This document shows, piece by piece, positions 1 to 11,334 of a stretch of 64,000 bases of DNA. The position numbers and the translations under genes were made by a program. Each line of letters begins with the position of its first letter. Within the stretch, counting starts at the first letter, position 1. This DNA comes from Drosophila miranda (taxonomy: Eukaryota > Arthropoda > Insecta > Diptera > Drosophilidae), in contig NW_022881603.1 in NCBI RefSeq assembly GCF_003369915.1, positions 36,727,124 to 36,791,123 on the forward strand, given 5' to 3'. The notes beneath the pieces were generated by a model that was given only the letters and a program-made list of their open reading frames with translations, had not been told where the DNA came from and ran no database searches.

Positions 1-524
1 GTCAGTCATGTAAAAATGGTTAAAGAACAAACAAAAAAAGGCAACAGACTCCTCCAGCTTGCGACAACTATCAAATCAGGTCTAAAACCTAAAACAAGTA
101 CCAACATCTTCAAAGCTTTTATTAGAACAAAACAAGAATATGCTATCACAAGTTTTTCAGACATGGGATCTGGAGAAAGTAAAGATATAGAAATAGCGCA
201 AGCTAAATCACTCAGAAGGTGTGTTGGGGTGCCACCTGACACAAGCAAACACGAAATTTTTGTCCTCGCTGGTGTAATGCCACCTGTTTTCAGGGCGAAA
301 TGGCTTACAGCCAAAGAACTGCTTAAAATTAAAAGGTTCAATCCAACAATGTTTGACGAGCTAATACGCTCAAAAGCGGATACGAGTTACACACGTACTT
401 TAAGAGAATTTAATTCCATCTTTGTAAACACTCAAGACTGTGATAGTGTTAACACATGTAACAAAATCCATGTATTAGATAAATTTTTAACTAAGGGTAA
501 AGAAGAATACTCGAATGAAGAAAT
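1..524 (+). pseudogene. LINE ORF2 fragment, post-RT region
   Basis: An open frame from about position 16 encodes the segment that follows the reverse transcriptase of an RNase-H-bearing LINE (I/LOA-like). It has the typical stretch in which a thumb region leads into a motif resembling LAGVMPPVFRAKWLTAKELL. The same type of stretch precedes the RNase H of the LINE at 26.3-31.8 kb, but the two are clearly different families. The frame is cut at 524 by a DINE-1 insertion, and RNase H sequence resumes at 1621. The 5' part lies outside the window. Clade assignment is by motif only. Confidence 0.7.
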
Positions 525-1620
525 AACGAGGGGGAACGTTGTGAGTTGCTGCGGACACCGCAACTCTACAGTTATACCCGATACTAAGTCAGTATGGCTC
601 TCCTCCGGCAGACGCTGCTAATATTAAACGACACGACAAAGAGTGCGTGCGAGAGAGACAGAAAATCAGTCTGAGCGTGACGTCGGGCGCTGCGTAGCCA
701 CTGCAAATTGATTTCTTCCTATTGGCTATAAAAATGATCTGATCTGATCCAGATTCAGCAATCTGATAGATATGGTCATTATCTATGATTCTGCGTTTTT
801 AGTTTTCTCGAATGTGCAATATTGTGGATGCAATAGATTTTCGTTCTTTGTGTGGGCGGAAGGGGGTGGGGCGAAATTTTGAGATATACGTTTTATAGTA
901 AGATGTAACAGAAGTGCGGATACTAAATTTGGTTACTCTAGCCTTAATATTCTCTGAGATTTTTGAATACCCCCAGTTTTTCGTCCTTTGCGGGGGCGGA
1001 GGGGGGTTTGGCGAAATTTTGAAACAAACTCGTCTCGGTCCGATATATTAGGAGTGTGGATACCAAATTTGGTTGCTCTAGCTTTTGTAGTCTCTGAGAT
1101 CTAGGCGCTAATGTTTTACTCTAAGCAAAGCCGCCTATGCTACGTGTGTGTTAGAGAGAGACAGGGCGAGAAAAAATGAAATTGTTTTCTTGATGCTGGC
1201 TATAATAATAATACGATCCAATTCAGATTCCGCAGTCTTAAAGATATGGTCATTCTCTACAATTCTACGTTTTTGGTTTTCTCATATCTTTAAAATTGTG
1301 GATTGCCACAGATTTTCGTCCTTTGTGGGGGCGGAAGTGGGCGGGGCGAAGTTTTGATAGATGTTTGTAGCAGTGACATATCACAGAAGTCTGGATCCAA
1401 AACATCGTTGCTCTAGCTCTTATAGTCTTTGAGCACTAGGCGCTGAAGGGGACGGACAGACGGACAGACAGACAGGGCTCAATCGACTCGGCTATTGATG
1501 CTGATCAAGAATATATATACTTTATGGGGTCGGAAACGATTCCTTCTGGACGTTACACACATCCACTTTTACCACAAATCTAATATACCCCAATACTCAT
1601 TTTGAGTATCGGGTATAAAA
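525..1620 (-). mobile_element. DINE-1/Helentron-type element, complete
   Basis: A non-autonomous element of about 1.1 kb, oriented on the minus strand. Its 3' end lies at the left (AACGAGGGGG, then the hairpin with arms GAGTTGC/GCAACTC) and its 5' end at the right (TATACCCGATACTCAAAATG in reverse complement). It has the CTGT/CCGT microsatellite block and three core sub-repeats each containing GACGAAAATCTG. No terminal inverted repeats or target duplication are visible, as expected for rolling-circle elements. It splits the LINE on either side. Confidence 0.85.
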
Positions 1621-2209
1621 ACTATATTTTATGAGATTCTGAACAAGTACAGAAAGGACGACTGGAACATTCTATCAACAGATGCCTCAGTTACAGAAAG
1701 TACATGTGGCATAGGAATAGTAGAATGGCCTAGTGGAAATATCCACAAGTACAAAATAGAAAACAGATTATCCTCAGTAGGTGCCGAACTCGTAGGCCTT
1801 AAAAAGGCCTGCGAACTACAGGCTTAAATGTCTTAAATATAATTACAAAAAGGCAGGGATTTTAAGTGATGGATTAGGAGCTATTAATTTAATTAAAAAT
1901 AAGAATACAGACTCGTACCTAGTGAATGATATTCACAACATAATTAACCAATCAGACATTCAGAAACTTGACATTCTATGGGTCCCTGGTCACAAGGGTG
2001 TGGCCATCAACGAAAAGACTGACATAGCAGCAAAGGCTGCTACAAGTGAGGGGTTTACAATAAATATAAAATACAGCTACAAGGAGGCTCAAAGAGAAAT
2101 TAGGAACTTTTTAGTATACAAATGGAATGAGGACTACAGGACGAAGTGTAGGACGAAGGGATCCAGCCTCATAGACATATTTCCAGACATACCAGACATA
2201 CTAGGCGCT
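1621..2209 (+). pseudogene. LINE RNase H domain fragment
   Basis: This is the continuation of the LINE at 1-524 after the DINE-1 insertion. Two frames read RNase H sequence: first a STDAS catalytic-Asp motif near 1679, then, after an internal stop and frameshift near 1826, an ILSDGLGAI motif and LWVPGHKG near 1978, as in RNase HI domains. It is truncated at 2209 by a second DINE-1 fragment. It is dead coding sequence. Confidence 0.75.
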
Positions 2210-2402
2210 GAAGGGGACGGACAGACGGACGGACGGACAGACGGACAGACAGACAGGGCTCAATCGACTCGGCTATTGATGCTGATCAAGAATATATATA
2301 CTTTATGGGGTCGGAAACGATTACTTCTGGACGTTACACACATCCACTTTTACCACAAATCTTATATGCCCCAATACTCATTTTGAGTATCGGGTATAAA
2401 AA
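2210..2402 (-). mobile_element. DINE-1 5'-end fragment
   Basis: About 190 bp corresponding to the 5' terminal block of DINE-1 in reverse complement: CTAGGCGCTGAAGGGGACGG, a GGACAGAC microsatellite, then GAGTATCGGGTATAAAAA. The core and 3' hairpin are missing. It abuts the RNase H fragment directly. Confidence 0.8.
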
Positions 2403-3385
2403 AAATATATATATTCCTCGTTTTTGATATTCCGTGAAATATTACTAGCTATATAGAACATTTAGCCGTGCCCCCATAATTTTATCCGATTAGTGAATCT
2501 ATTTTCTACTTGACAGACCTATTCTAAATACTTGTTTGTATTGGATCTTGTCTAAAAAAAGGTTTTAGCGAAATAGGCCAAACAAAAAAGGGTTTTAGCG
2601 AAATAGGTACAAAAAAAATGGAAAAAGGATATTGCTCAATTTTGATGTTCCGTTGAATAATTCTGGCTAACTAAAACTAAAAGTTTCGCCCACGTAATAT
2701 TTATGAATACATTTTCTGCAAGATAGGTTAGTTTTTAGTCCTGGTATTTGTTGCTGGTATTTGAAGACATGATGCGTGCATAGGCCTTTGTATACCCTAT
2801 TTCGTTAATTTAATAAATTAGAACTTTCGAGCATGGAATGGCCCAAAGCAAAAATCGCGTTACTTCCGTTTCAAACCCGTTTCAGTTACCAAAACCGTTT
2901 CCGTTAACGTGAGATATATTTGAACCTGTGGAAAAGGGCACCCAACCACATGAAAAAGTAAGATTAATTAAATTTCAAATAAATATTAAAAGTAACTTAT
3001 TAATACCAATTTTAATAATAGTTCTATAGTTTCTATACCGTTTGTTCTTAAATAAACTTTTGAAAATTAAATTTAATATATTAAATTGATCAAATATACC
3101 ATTATATACCGATATACCGTATATATACCGTCGGCTTAATTTTGACCTCTAAAATACCGAAAAGTATTAAAGATACCATAAGCGGTCACTCTGCTTGGGC
3201 ACCACCATTCATTTTTCAACTGCTTTTATTTTTGAATAAAATCTACTTTATTTGATTGTGTATTGGGTGGGTATAAGGGGGAGTTTGTTTAAAATAACGA
3301 CTAACAAATCGATTTCGAGCGAGGCTTACCATCCATATATACAACATAATGACAAAAGCTGTTCTCGAGTAAAATAAGAGAAACA
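2403..3385. other. AT-rich intergenic DNA
   Basis: No coding sequence is recognised. A short direct repeat (GGTTTTAGCGAAATAGG) occurs twice, near 2561 and 2591. TATACCG-rich runs lie around 3100. It may be old repeat remnants. Confidence 0.5.
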
Positions 3386-3691
3386 CTAATGCGGAAAGAG
3401 CATCTCGCAGAGGAAGTCAAAGTGAGAATGTCTCGTACAACTGTTCTCTTCTTTAACGTAAGATACCTCCACTGAAAGGCGACCTTTAAGCTGGTCTACC
3501 GTTTTCCCAGGCTGCAACACGTGCAGGTGTTTATCGAGGGATTGATTTGCAAATAGGGTTCTTCTCTGGAAAGTCGTTTCCTGGACAAATCCAAGTTGTC
3601 CACGACTTACGTCCTGCTACACCATTATAAGGATTAGAAGCTTGATTTGTTCAAAATTCAAGCCACTATAGAAAGATGTCACAAAAGGATC
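3386..3691 (-). pseudogene. unidentified exon-like ORF
   Basis: On the minus strand a good splice acceptor (TTTTGTGTAG) at 3692 is followed by 101 codons ending in TAG at 3386-3388. One in-frame TAG at 3617-3619 interrupts it after 24 codons. The rest reads as normal protein, including a segment like HVLQPGKTVDQLKGRLSVEV. It lies downstream of the Toll-like gene on the same strand but does not resemble a TIR or LRR extension. It may be the last exon of an unknown host gene that has acquired a nonsense codon. I cannot assign a family. Confidence 0.35.
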
Positions 3692-4006
3692 CTACACAAA
3701 ACACAAAGTTGTCAAAGTTATAATGGCAGAAAACTTTCCATGTTGTCTTGATATATGTATCTCCAGGTATTGTATATAAACAATCGTATGAAATGAACGA
3801 AAAACTCAATAAAAGGGCACTCATTTCTCACACATATATTTTTTGGACATCGGTACAGTATATACAAATTATTAAAGTTCGGAGTCACATAAAAGCTGTT
3901 TTTATATAAATTTTTTGGAGGCATATTGGAAGTTCTCAGTATTTAGTACAATATAACATTTCAATGGTTTAGAGTTGGTTTAGATACAAATGCCACATTA
4001 TGATTT
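3692..4006. other. 3' flank of the Toll-like gene
   Basis: AT-rich sequence between the unidentified ORF and the Toll-like stop codon. The upper half may be 3' UTR on the minus strand. No other feature was seen. Confidence 0.4.
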
Positions 4007-5063
4007 TTAATCATTGCGATTTAACTCAGAAAATTCTATTGCTTCTGGATCAGGCTCATGATCATGTCGCAAATTAACATGGGGCATTGAGTATACTAGC
4101 TTGTTCCAGAAATTGGGGTCGTCTCGTTTGAGATACTTGCTCAGCACCATGTAGGTCCTCAGCTCGCTGTCGAGATCATCAAAGTTCTCCACTTCGGGAT
4201 AGAGGACCACAATGAGGCGCTTGCATCGATCCTGGGAGGTGGCATGCAGAGCGAGCCGGAACTCCAGTCGCCCCCACGTTGAGTTTAGGAAGTTGTTCGT
4301 CATCAGGATGATGATGCGCTTCGAATCCTTCACAGATTGACTGATGCACTCGGGAATGGACACGCCCACGAGCCAGTCGCGCAGATAGAAGCACAGTCGG
4401 AAGCAGTGGTCACCATTTTCCAGTCTATCTACGAACTCCTCAATGAGCTCCTCGTCCTTGTGGGTGAATGATAGAAACGCATCGAACTTCTTCTGTTTGT
4501 CGAATTTCCGTCGGGCGGCGAGATTCAAGCAAACATTGTGCTCGTAGAACCAGATCAGGAGAGACTGTTTGATATAAATCATCAAGTTTATAGTTGAAAT
4601 CTTTAGCATGAAAGATTTGGTAAGGGTCACATAGTGCACGGTGCCGGAAGGGCATATATCACTCTCATCTGTGAGGATCATTAGCTTTCCCGTGCCAACG
4701 CAGTAGATGTCTGTTACATTTTCGACATACCGCGAACGGCTCTTCACAAAGTGCAGAAAATCTTTCTCCTCGCAATTGCAAGTCCAAGGATTCCCAGAGA
4801 GTAATACCTTCAGCTGTGTGGAGGCTCTCCTCTTGTCGAAGAAGATCCGCATCTGATGACTCAGCACCGAAATGCTATTGTTTCTTACGTAGAGAGTTGT
4901 TATATTCTCAGGCAGTTGGTTGATTTCAGTTAGTCGATTGTTGGCCAGATATAGATGTCCTAACTTTGCATATCCGCGCAGGGAATTGGGGGGCAAGGCT
5001 TCGAGATAATTCCCTTCGAAATGAAGAGTTGATTGTCCAGATATTGGTGTAGGTAAAGGAGGT
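4007..5063 (-). pseudogene. Toll-family receptor, C-terminal part (LRR, LRRCT, TIR)
   Basis: This is the C-terminal half of a Toll-like receptor split by a BEL element. It encodes final leucine-rich repeats (YAKLGHLYLANNRLTEI), an LRRCT cap with NPWTCNC, a weakly hydrophobic region where the membrane segment should be, and a cytoplasmic TIR domain. The TIR boxes are visible: FDAFLSF (box 1), RDWLVGVSIP (box 2) and FWNKL (box 3). Family knowledge: the TIR recruits MyD88-type adaptors. The stop is at 4007-4009. The reading frame matches the N-terminal part once the BEL element and one target duplication (6276 bp, divisible by 3) are removed. Nearest relatives by feel are Toll-3/MstProx and Toll-4. 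The insertion and upstream frameshifts make it a probable pseudogene. Confidence 0.75.
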
Positions 5064-5435
5064 TGTGGAGATAATGTTTTTTATCCCCAATCGGCCGACT
5101 AATTATTTCGAATTAAATAAAACTCGGCGCAGAAATAAAATTACGATATGTTCTTTAATGCGTGACATCCAAATTGCAAGTGTGGCTTGCCTGCCCTTTA
5201 CATTGCCGCTCCGATCGCTAAGCGCAGCTTCGCTCGGCCGACGTCGGTAGGCAGACGCAAAGCGGAGATAGCGAAGAGCGAGCTGGCAGAGAGCGTTTAG
5301 CAGGGCAAGCAAGCGCAGAGCTTTAACAAACAAATGAGTGACATAGACATAAGTAACAAACAAAATAAGCGGCTGAGGGCCAAGAATTAGGTGCTATTTG
5401 GCAAGCAGCTAATCGGCTGGGTTCTGCTCCGAACA
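5064..5435 (-). repeat. BEL copy 1 LTR (3' LTR)
   Basis: 372 bp, starts TGTGGAG and ends GAACA, nearly identical to 10963-11334. The preceding bases 5059-5063 are the GAGGT target duplication. Confidence 0.95.
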
Positions 5436-8400
5436 TTCACCCCCCGTTGGAAGGCAAAGGCTTTCAACAGATCCATCCTGAAGGGGCAGAACCGCTATTT
5501 TTCCAACGGCCCTCTTGAAAAGGCCTTTTTGAGTGCGGATGACGGCTACTCTGATGGTTCCATCTTTTCCTGGTATGACGCTCTCAATGCGGCCAAGCGG
5601 CCACCGTAATGGTGGCAGCGTTTCCTCCTTGATCATGACGAGCGTTCCTAGCTTGATGTTTGGAGACGATGACCGCCACTTGCTCCGCTCCTGAAGAATC
5701 GCAAGATACGCCGTGCTCCATTTTCTCCAAAACGCCTGCTTCATTTGACACAGCCGCTGCCATCGACTAAGTAGGTTGACCCGGAGATGCGCCACATCTG
5801 GCTCGTCGAATGCAGCTTTCGGGGCTCCATTGAGAAAGTGGTTTGGCGTGAGCACATCTAGATCATCGGGACTTTCTGTAATTGCATAAAGCGGACGGGA
5901 ATTTAACAAAGCAGAGATTTCACAAGCCAAGGTCTGAATTTCATCAAGAGTAAAAATGTAGGTCCCGACGATGCGATGAAAATGATATTTAGCTGCTTTA
6001 ACAGCCGCCTCCCACAAACCCCCAAAATGAGGTGAGCGAGGGGGGATGAATTTCCAGTCGATTCCACTAGAAACGCAGAGATGTGACACAGCCGACGTAT
6101 GAGGATCACTGAGGAACATTTGCCGAAGCTCCAAAAGCTCATTTTTTGCTCCTACAAAATTTGTAGCGTTGTCTGACCAGATGATTCGAGGTTTGGGACG
6201 TAGACTTATAAAACGCCTTAATGCTGCCAGAAAGGATTCTGTAGATAGATCCCGAACGACTTCCAAATGAGTTGCTTTGGTGCTAAAGCATACGAAGACA
6301 GCGATGTAACATTTGATAGGAGGCCTGCTTCTGACTTCCGACTTGTGATAAAAGGGTCCGCAAAAATCAACGCCCGTTGTGTGGAATGCTGGATTAGTCC
6401 TTACGCGATCCGCAGGCTAGTTTCCCATGATATGTTCCCTCAGCACTGGCTTCAAACGAAAGCATCTAACACATTTGCGAATGATTCCCGCAACATATTT
6501 GCGTCCACCAATAGGCCAGAATTTTTGCCGAAGCAGTCCGAGCAATCCTTGAGCTCCTGCGTGGAGAAACCTTTCGTGAAAGAAGATAATAATAGAGACA
6601 GTGACAGGATGTCCCTTAGGAAGCAGGATCGGGTGCTTCGCGTCGTAGTCCAATTCGGCATTTTGGAGGCGGCCTCCAACACGCAGCAATCCAAAGCTAT
6701 CCAGAAATGGATTCAGTGAGGCCATCGTGCTTTTTGGGGGTAGGGCCTGTTTGCTGGCGAGGGCCCTTATCTCTTCCGAAAATTGTTGCTGCTGTATTGC
6801 CCTTATGAGGAAATGCGTACCATTTTTGATGTCGATTACGGTAAGTTGACCCCCTTCGACCGCGCTATGCCTTTGTCCTTGAGAATGTAGAATCTATATA
6901 TGTAAGCAAAGACGCGCTGCATGGATCCGAATGAGTTTTGAAATTTGCAATCGTACGATACATCCCTTTCGTTTGAAACAACCAATGCTGCATGACGACG
7001 TTCTGGTACATCGGTCGGCAATTTCAAGCCTGCAGGCCACTCTGAGCTCTCAAGACGCAAGAATGGTGGTCCAGAGATCCAAAGGCTGCTATCCATTAGT
7101 TCAGCGGGCGTGGATCCACGTGATATGATGTCGGCAGGATTCAACTTTGTGGGCACGTGATGCCAAGTCATTCCAGCGGTGAGCTCCTGAATCCGCTGAA
7201 CTCGATTAGAAACAAATATATTAAAATTCAATGGTGATTCTCGAATCCAGGCAAGGGCTATGGACGAATCCGACCAGCAATGTATTTGGCATGGAGCTGA
7301 TAATCCCTTAACTATGGTGGACACTAGTTCGGCTAATACGAGGGCAGCGGACAGCTCAAGCTTGGGGATAGTCATACTTTTCAAGGGCGCGACTCTGGAT
7401 TTAGAGCATAAGAGATGACTTTGCACAATGCCAAGAGCTTCCGAACGCATGTATACACAGGCGCCATATGCTGCTTGGCTCGCATCACAAAACGCGTGCA
7501 TTTCTAATCTGGCTTGCTGCCGAAGCACGTAACGTGGAAACTTAAAGTTTTTAACCATCGACAACTGCGAAGTCAGCTCAATCCAAGTCGTATGTAGGTT
7601 CTGGGGCAGGCTTTCGTCCCAATTCAACTTTAGGCTTTCGTTCCATAGCGACTGCATAAATATTTTAGCTTTTGTGATGATGGGAGAGATGAGCCCTAGA
7701 GGATCGTAGAACCTAGCTAGTGTAGACAGGACCGAACGCTTCGAGGTTGGGCCTGCAGCGGTTCCGACGTGAGCGAAGCTAAACAGAAGATTGTCCGTGG
7801 TGGGATCCCAAACTAGACCAAGCGCCTTGGTTACTTCAGTCCCGTCATGAAAGGTAAGGAACTTTTCGCGATCCGCCTCCGATACGCCTTCCAAAGCAGC
7901 GGGTTCATTGGAACACCATTTACGTATGGGAAAACATCCTTTCGAAAGTAGCTCCTTTACCTGCTGACGAATCTTGATGACAGAATCAATGCTGTCCCCT
8001 CCAGATATGAGATCATCGACATAGAAATCTCTTCGAACAACATCAGCGCCAAGCGGAAAACGCAACTCTTCATCATTTGCCAATTGATGCATAGCACGAA
8101 TTGCTAAGAAAGCGGCAGGTTTGGTTCCGTAAGTAACAGTCTCCAACTTGAACACCTGAATCTCCTCCTTCGGGTCATTGCGCCATAGGATGCACTGCAC
8201 GTGCGTATCGGGATGGGAAACGCGTACACAGCGGTACATTTTGCAGATATCGCCACACAAGGCGACTCTAAAAAAGCGGAAACGAAGCAGAGTTATCAGA
8301 ATTTTAGGTTGGATGGTGGGTCCAGCCATTAGCGCATCATTCAGTGATACTCCAGACGCTGTTTTGGCAGATCCATCGAACACTACGCGTAATTTGGTGG

Positions 8401-10549
8401 TTGTACTATCCTGCTTGTGGACGCAATGGTGAGGCAAGAAGTACTGCGGGAGGTCTGACTGCCGCGAAGCTGGCGACATGTGTCCTAAATCACGATACTC
8501 CTGGAGAAACTCCATATATTTTGCCTTAAGCTGTGCATTTTTTGCTAGCTTCCTCTCCAAATTGAGAAATCTACGTAGCGCCTGCTGATACGATTCTCCT
8601 AATTCCTCTAGACTGAATTTGGTTGGCAAACGCACGGAGTAAGCTCCGGACTCTAGGCGAATGCAGTTTGTGACGAAATGCTGTTCGCAATGAACATCTT
8701 CCTCCGAAATTGATGAGGGCGAATAATCTCCATCGACTTCCCAAAACCACCTTACAATATCGCACAAATTAGTCTCGCAAGCGGAGATGACAGGGGGATC
8801 TTCAACGGCTGCTAGCGCCGCACGGGCTTTCTCAGAGTTTTTAATACTTCCTGACACTATCCAGCCAAGTTTCGTCTTCTGCAATGTTGGCAATTGGTCT
8901 GACAGTCGAATCTGTCCAACGCACATTAATTCGAAGAACAAACCAGCACCTATCAACAGATCGACACGCTGGGGCTTGGCGAAATTAGGATCAGCCAGTT
9001 TTAGATTATTTGGCATTGGCCAATCCTTTGCGTCTAGGCCGAAGTTAGGCTGCATTCCTGTGATTGAGGCAGTGATAATTGCAGAGAGGAAACCGCGATA
9101 GCTTTCGTCTTGAGATTGCAGGACGATGTCCACAGCCTTGCTGGATGGTAGAATTGACTCTCCAATACCGGCGATTTGAACGTGAGACGGGTGAGGATCT
9201 AACTGCAGCTGATTGGCGAGTCTCGATGTTATAAAGTTAACCTGAGAAGCGGAATCTAAAATGGCACGACATGGAATAAGCGATCCAAAACGGCCCCTGA
9301 CATATACGATTGCAGTAGCTAGCAGCACGTTTTGGCTAGGCAGAGATTTTTGACTCGAGGGGGGAGGGCTAATATATTTGCTTGCTACTAGGGCACTTGC
9401 AGGATCATGCTGGGTCGGTTCCGTGCTCGGCGACGGCAACTCAGCGTCAGCGCCCGACTGCATGTGGAGCAGTGTGTGATGCTTGGCTTGGCAATTTCTA
9501 CATGCCCCTGACTTGCAGCGTTGCAATGAATGGCCTTTGTTGAGGCAGTTTAGACATAAATGGCGCTTCTTCACCTCCTTGTATCGAGAAAAAACAGGGA
9601 GATCTATAAATGCCTGGCATCGGGATATGTAGTGATCGGAGGATTTGCAATACTTGCATGTTGAGCTATTATGATCGTTAATGGAGGTGATTAGGGTGCT
9701 AGGTTTACTTTCTCCCACCTGCTGGCTAGGAATTGTTACCATAGCCGATCCCAAATTTTCCAGCATCCGACATCTTGCTTCCAAGAATGAGGCCATGCTT
9801 GACCACCGAGGCAATCCTGACGTCGGCAAGTTCTCTTCCCATTTCTCCTTGGTCTTGTGGTCCAATTTCGTGCCTATGATGAAGATCAGCAACCCATCGG
9901 AAATCTCCTGCGGGGTCGCCAAGGTCTGAAGTGCACGCAAGTGCGAATTGATTTTATCGCTGAGCGCACGCAAGCCGATAGCCGAGCCCTTCTCCACCCC
10001 TTGCAGCCCGAAAATAGCCTTGACGTGTGCCTGAAAATGTAACAGTTTATTTTCGAATCGCAACATTAGTAAATTCAACGCCTTGTCGTAATTCTCCTCA
10101 GAAAGTTCCAAGGAACGAATCGTATCCAGCGCAGCACCATCTAGACATCCACGAAGATATTGGAATTTTTCGATGATTGGTATACGATGGTCTTTGTGCA
10201 CCATTGTCGAAAACATCGCGTGGAATTCTGGCCAATCCATGTAGCTCCCACCGAATCGCGGAAGCTGCAACTCGGGCATTCGAGAACGGCCTATACTATT
10301 ATAGGCGAACAACGACGAATTCCCCTCGAGAGTATGCCGAGCCGTTGAATTGGCAACATTTACCGTGCGAGCAGCCATCAACTCCCGCGACAGCCGGGCA
10401 TCATGGGCTAACTGCAGGAAATCCAGCCTTTCAAGGCTCGTTTGAGCGGCATCGAAATCCGCATTCATTCGCTCGATCTGCTCTAAGCGAGCTTGAAGTT
10501 CTGCCTCATCTAACTCGGCAAGCTCTTCCTTGGTGAGAAAGCGATCCAT
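5409..10549 (-). pseudogene. BEL gag-pol polyprotein, defective
   Basis: A long frame (10549 to 6836) encodes Gag with zinc-knuckle-like motifs ([28 protein letters not shown]), a protease with the DSA catalytic triplet ([11 protein letters not shown]), RT with YVDDLISGG, and RNase H. Integrase continues in another frame from about 6860 to 5409 and includes IIWSDNATNFVGA. Defects relative to copy 2: a 63-nt deletion removes the gag start codon region near 10597, and 39 nt are deleted in-frame near 10397. In addition there is a frameshift near a G5 run around 6860, and a TAG at 6417-6419 where Leu is expected (MGN-stop-PADRVRTNP). Confidence 0.88.
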
Positions 10550-10937
10550 GGCCTTTAGTTGGCGCGCGATGGACTCGGCCTTGTGCTTGTAGAGGTTTTA
10601 AAAGAGTCACTCAGCACGACCGAAAAAGACACCCTGTATACGTATAAACGTGGGAACCGAAAGCAAAGGGATTACAGCTAATGCCTTTAGCTGTGCGGCT
10701 GTGCGAGCTGTCCGATTCCGCTTTGTACTCCGCTTGTGTGTATTAGTGAGTTCGCTGCACTGCCTACCGCACTGCACTGACCGAATTGTCGCGACAGAGA
10801 AATTAATAGCCAGCAATGCGTGTATGTAGGTGTATGTAAGTGTGTTTTAGCACCGAATTGTGCTTAACCGCCGAAAATTTGCTAGGGCTAACGAATGTCG
10901 ATCGCGAATGATTATTAATTGACACTGCAACTCAGAG

Positions 10938-10955
10938 ATCACGTCGGGGTCACCA
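10938..10955 (-). other. BEL primer binding site (tRNA-Trp)
   Basis: On the plus strand ATCACGTCGGGGTCACCA reads as the 3' end of eukaryotic tRNA-Trp including CCA. The minus-strand element RNA is therefore complementary to it. It sits 7 nt inside the 5' LTR (10963-11334). The tRNA assignment is from memory. Confidence 0.7.
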
Positions 10956-10962
10956 AATTTTA

Positions 10963-11334
10963 TGTGGAGATAATGTTTTTTATCCCCAATCGGCCGACTA
11001 ATTATTTCGAATTAAATAAAACTCGGCGCAGAAATAAAATTACGATATGTTCTTTAATGCGTGACATCAAACTTGCAAGTGTGGCTTGCCTGCCCTTTAC
11101 ATTGCCGCTCCGATCGCTAAGCGCAGCTTCGCTCGGCCGACGTCGGTAGGCAGACGCAAAGCGGAGATAGCGAAGAGCGAGCTGGCAGAGAGCGTTTAGC
11201 AGGGCAAGCAAGCGCAGAGCTTTAACAAACAAATGAGTGACATAGACATAAGTAACAAACAAAATAAGCGGCTGAGGGCCAAGAATTAGGTGCTATTTGG
11301 CAAGCAGCTAATCGGCTGGGTTCTGCTCCGAACA
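10963..11334 (-). repeat. BEL copy 1 LTR (5' LTR)
   Basis: 372 bp, TGTGGAG to GAACA, followed by the GAGGT target duplication at 11335-11339. Confidence 0.95.

Larger units (their letters stand above)
5064..11334 (-). mobile_element. BEL/Pao LTR retrotransposon, copy 1
   Basis: A 6.3 kb LTR element on the minus strand, inside the Toll-like gene. It has 372-bp LTRs beginning TGTGGAGATAATG and ending CTCCGAACA, and a perfect 5-bp target duplication GAGGT (5059-5063 and 11335-11339). The order gag - protease - RT - RNase H - integrase in one polyprotein, without env, is that of BEL/Pao. The two LTRs differ at only a few sites, so insertion looks recent. The coding region is defective. Confidence 0.95.

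Noticed and set aside
5065-5363. Open frames of 60-86 codons repeated at each BEL LTR
   Set aside because: They recur identically in all LTR copies and are LTR sequence, not genes.
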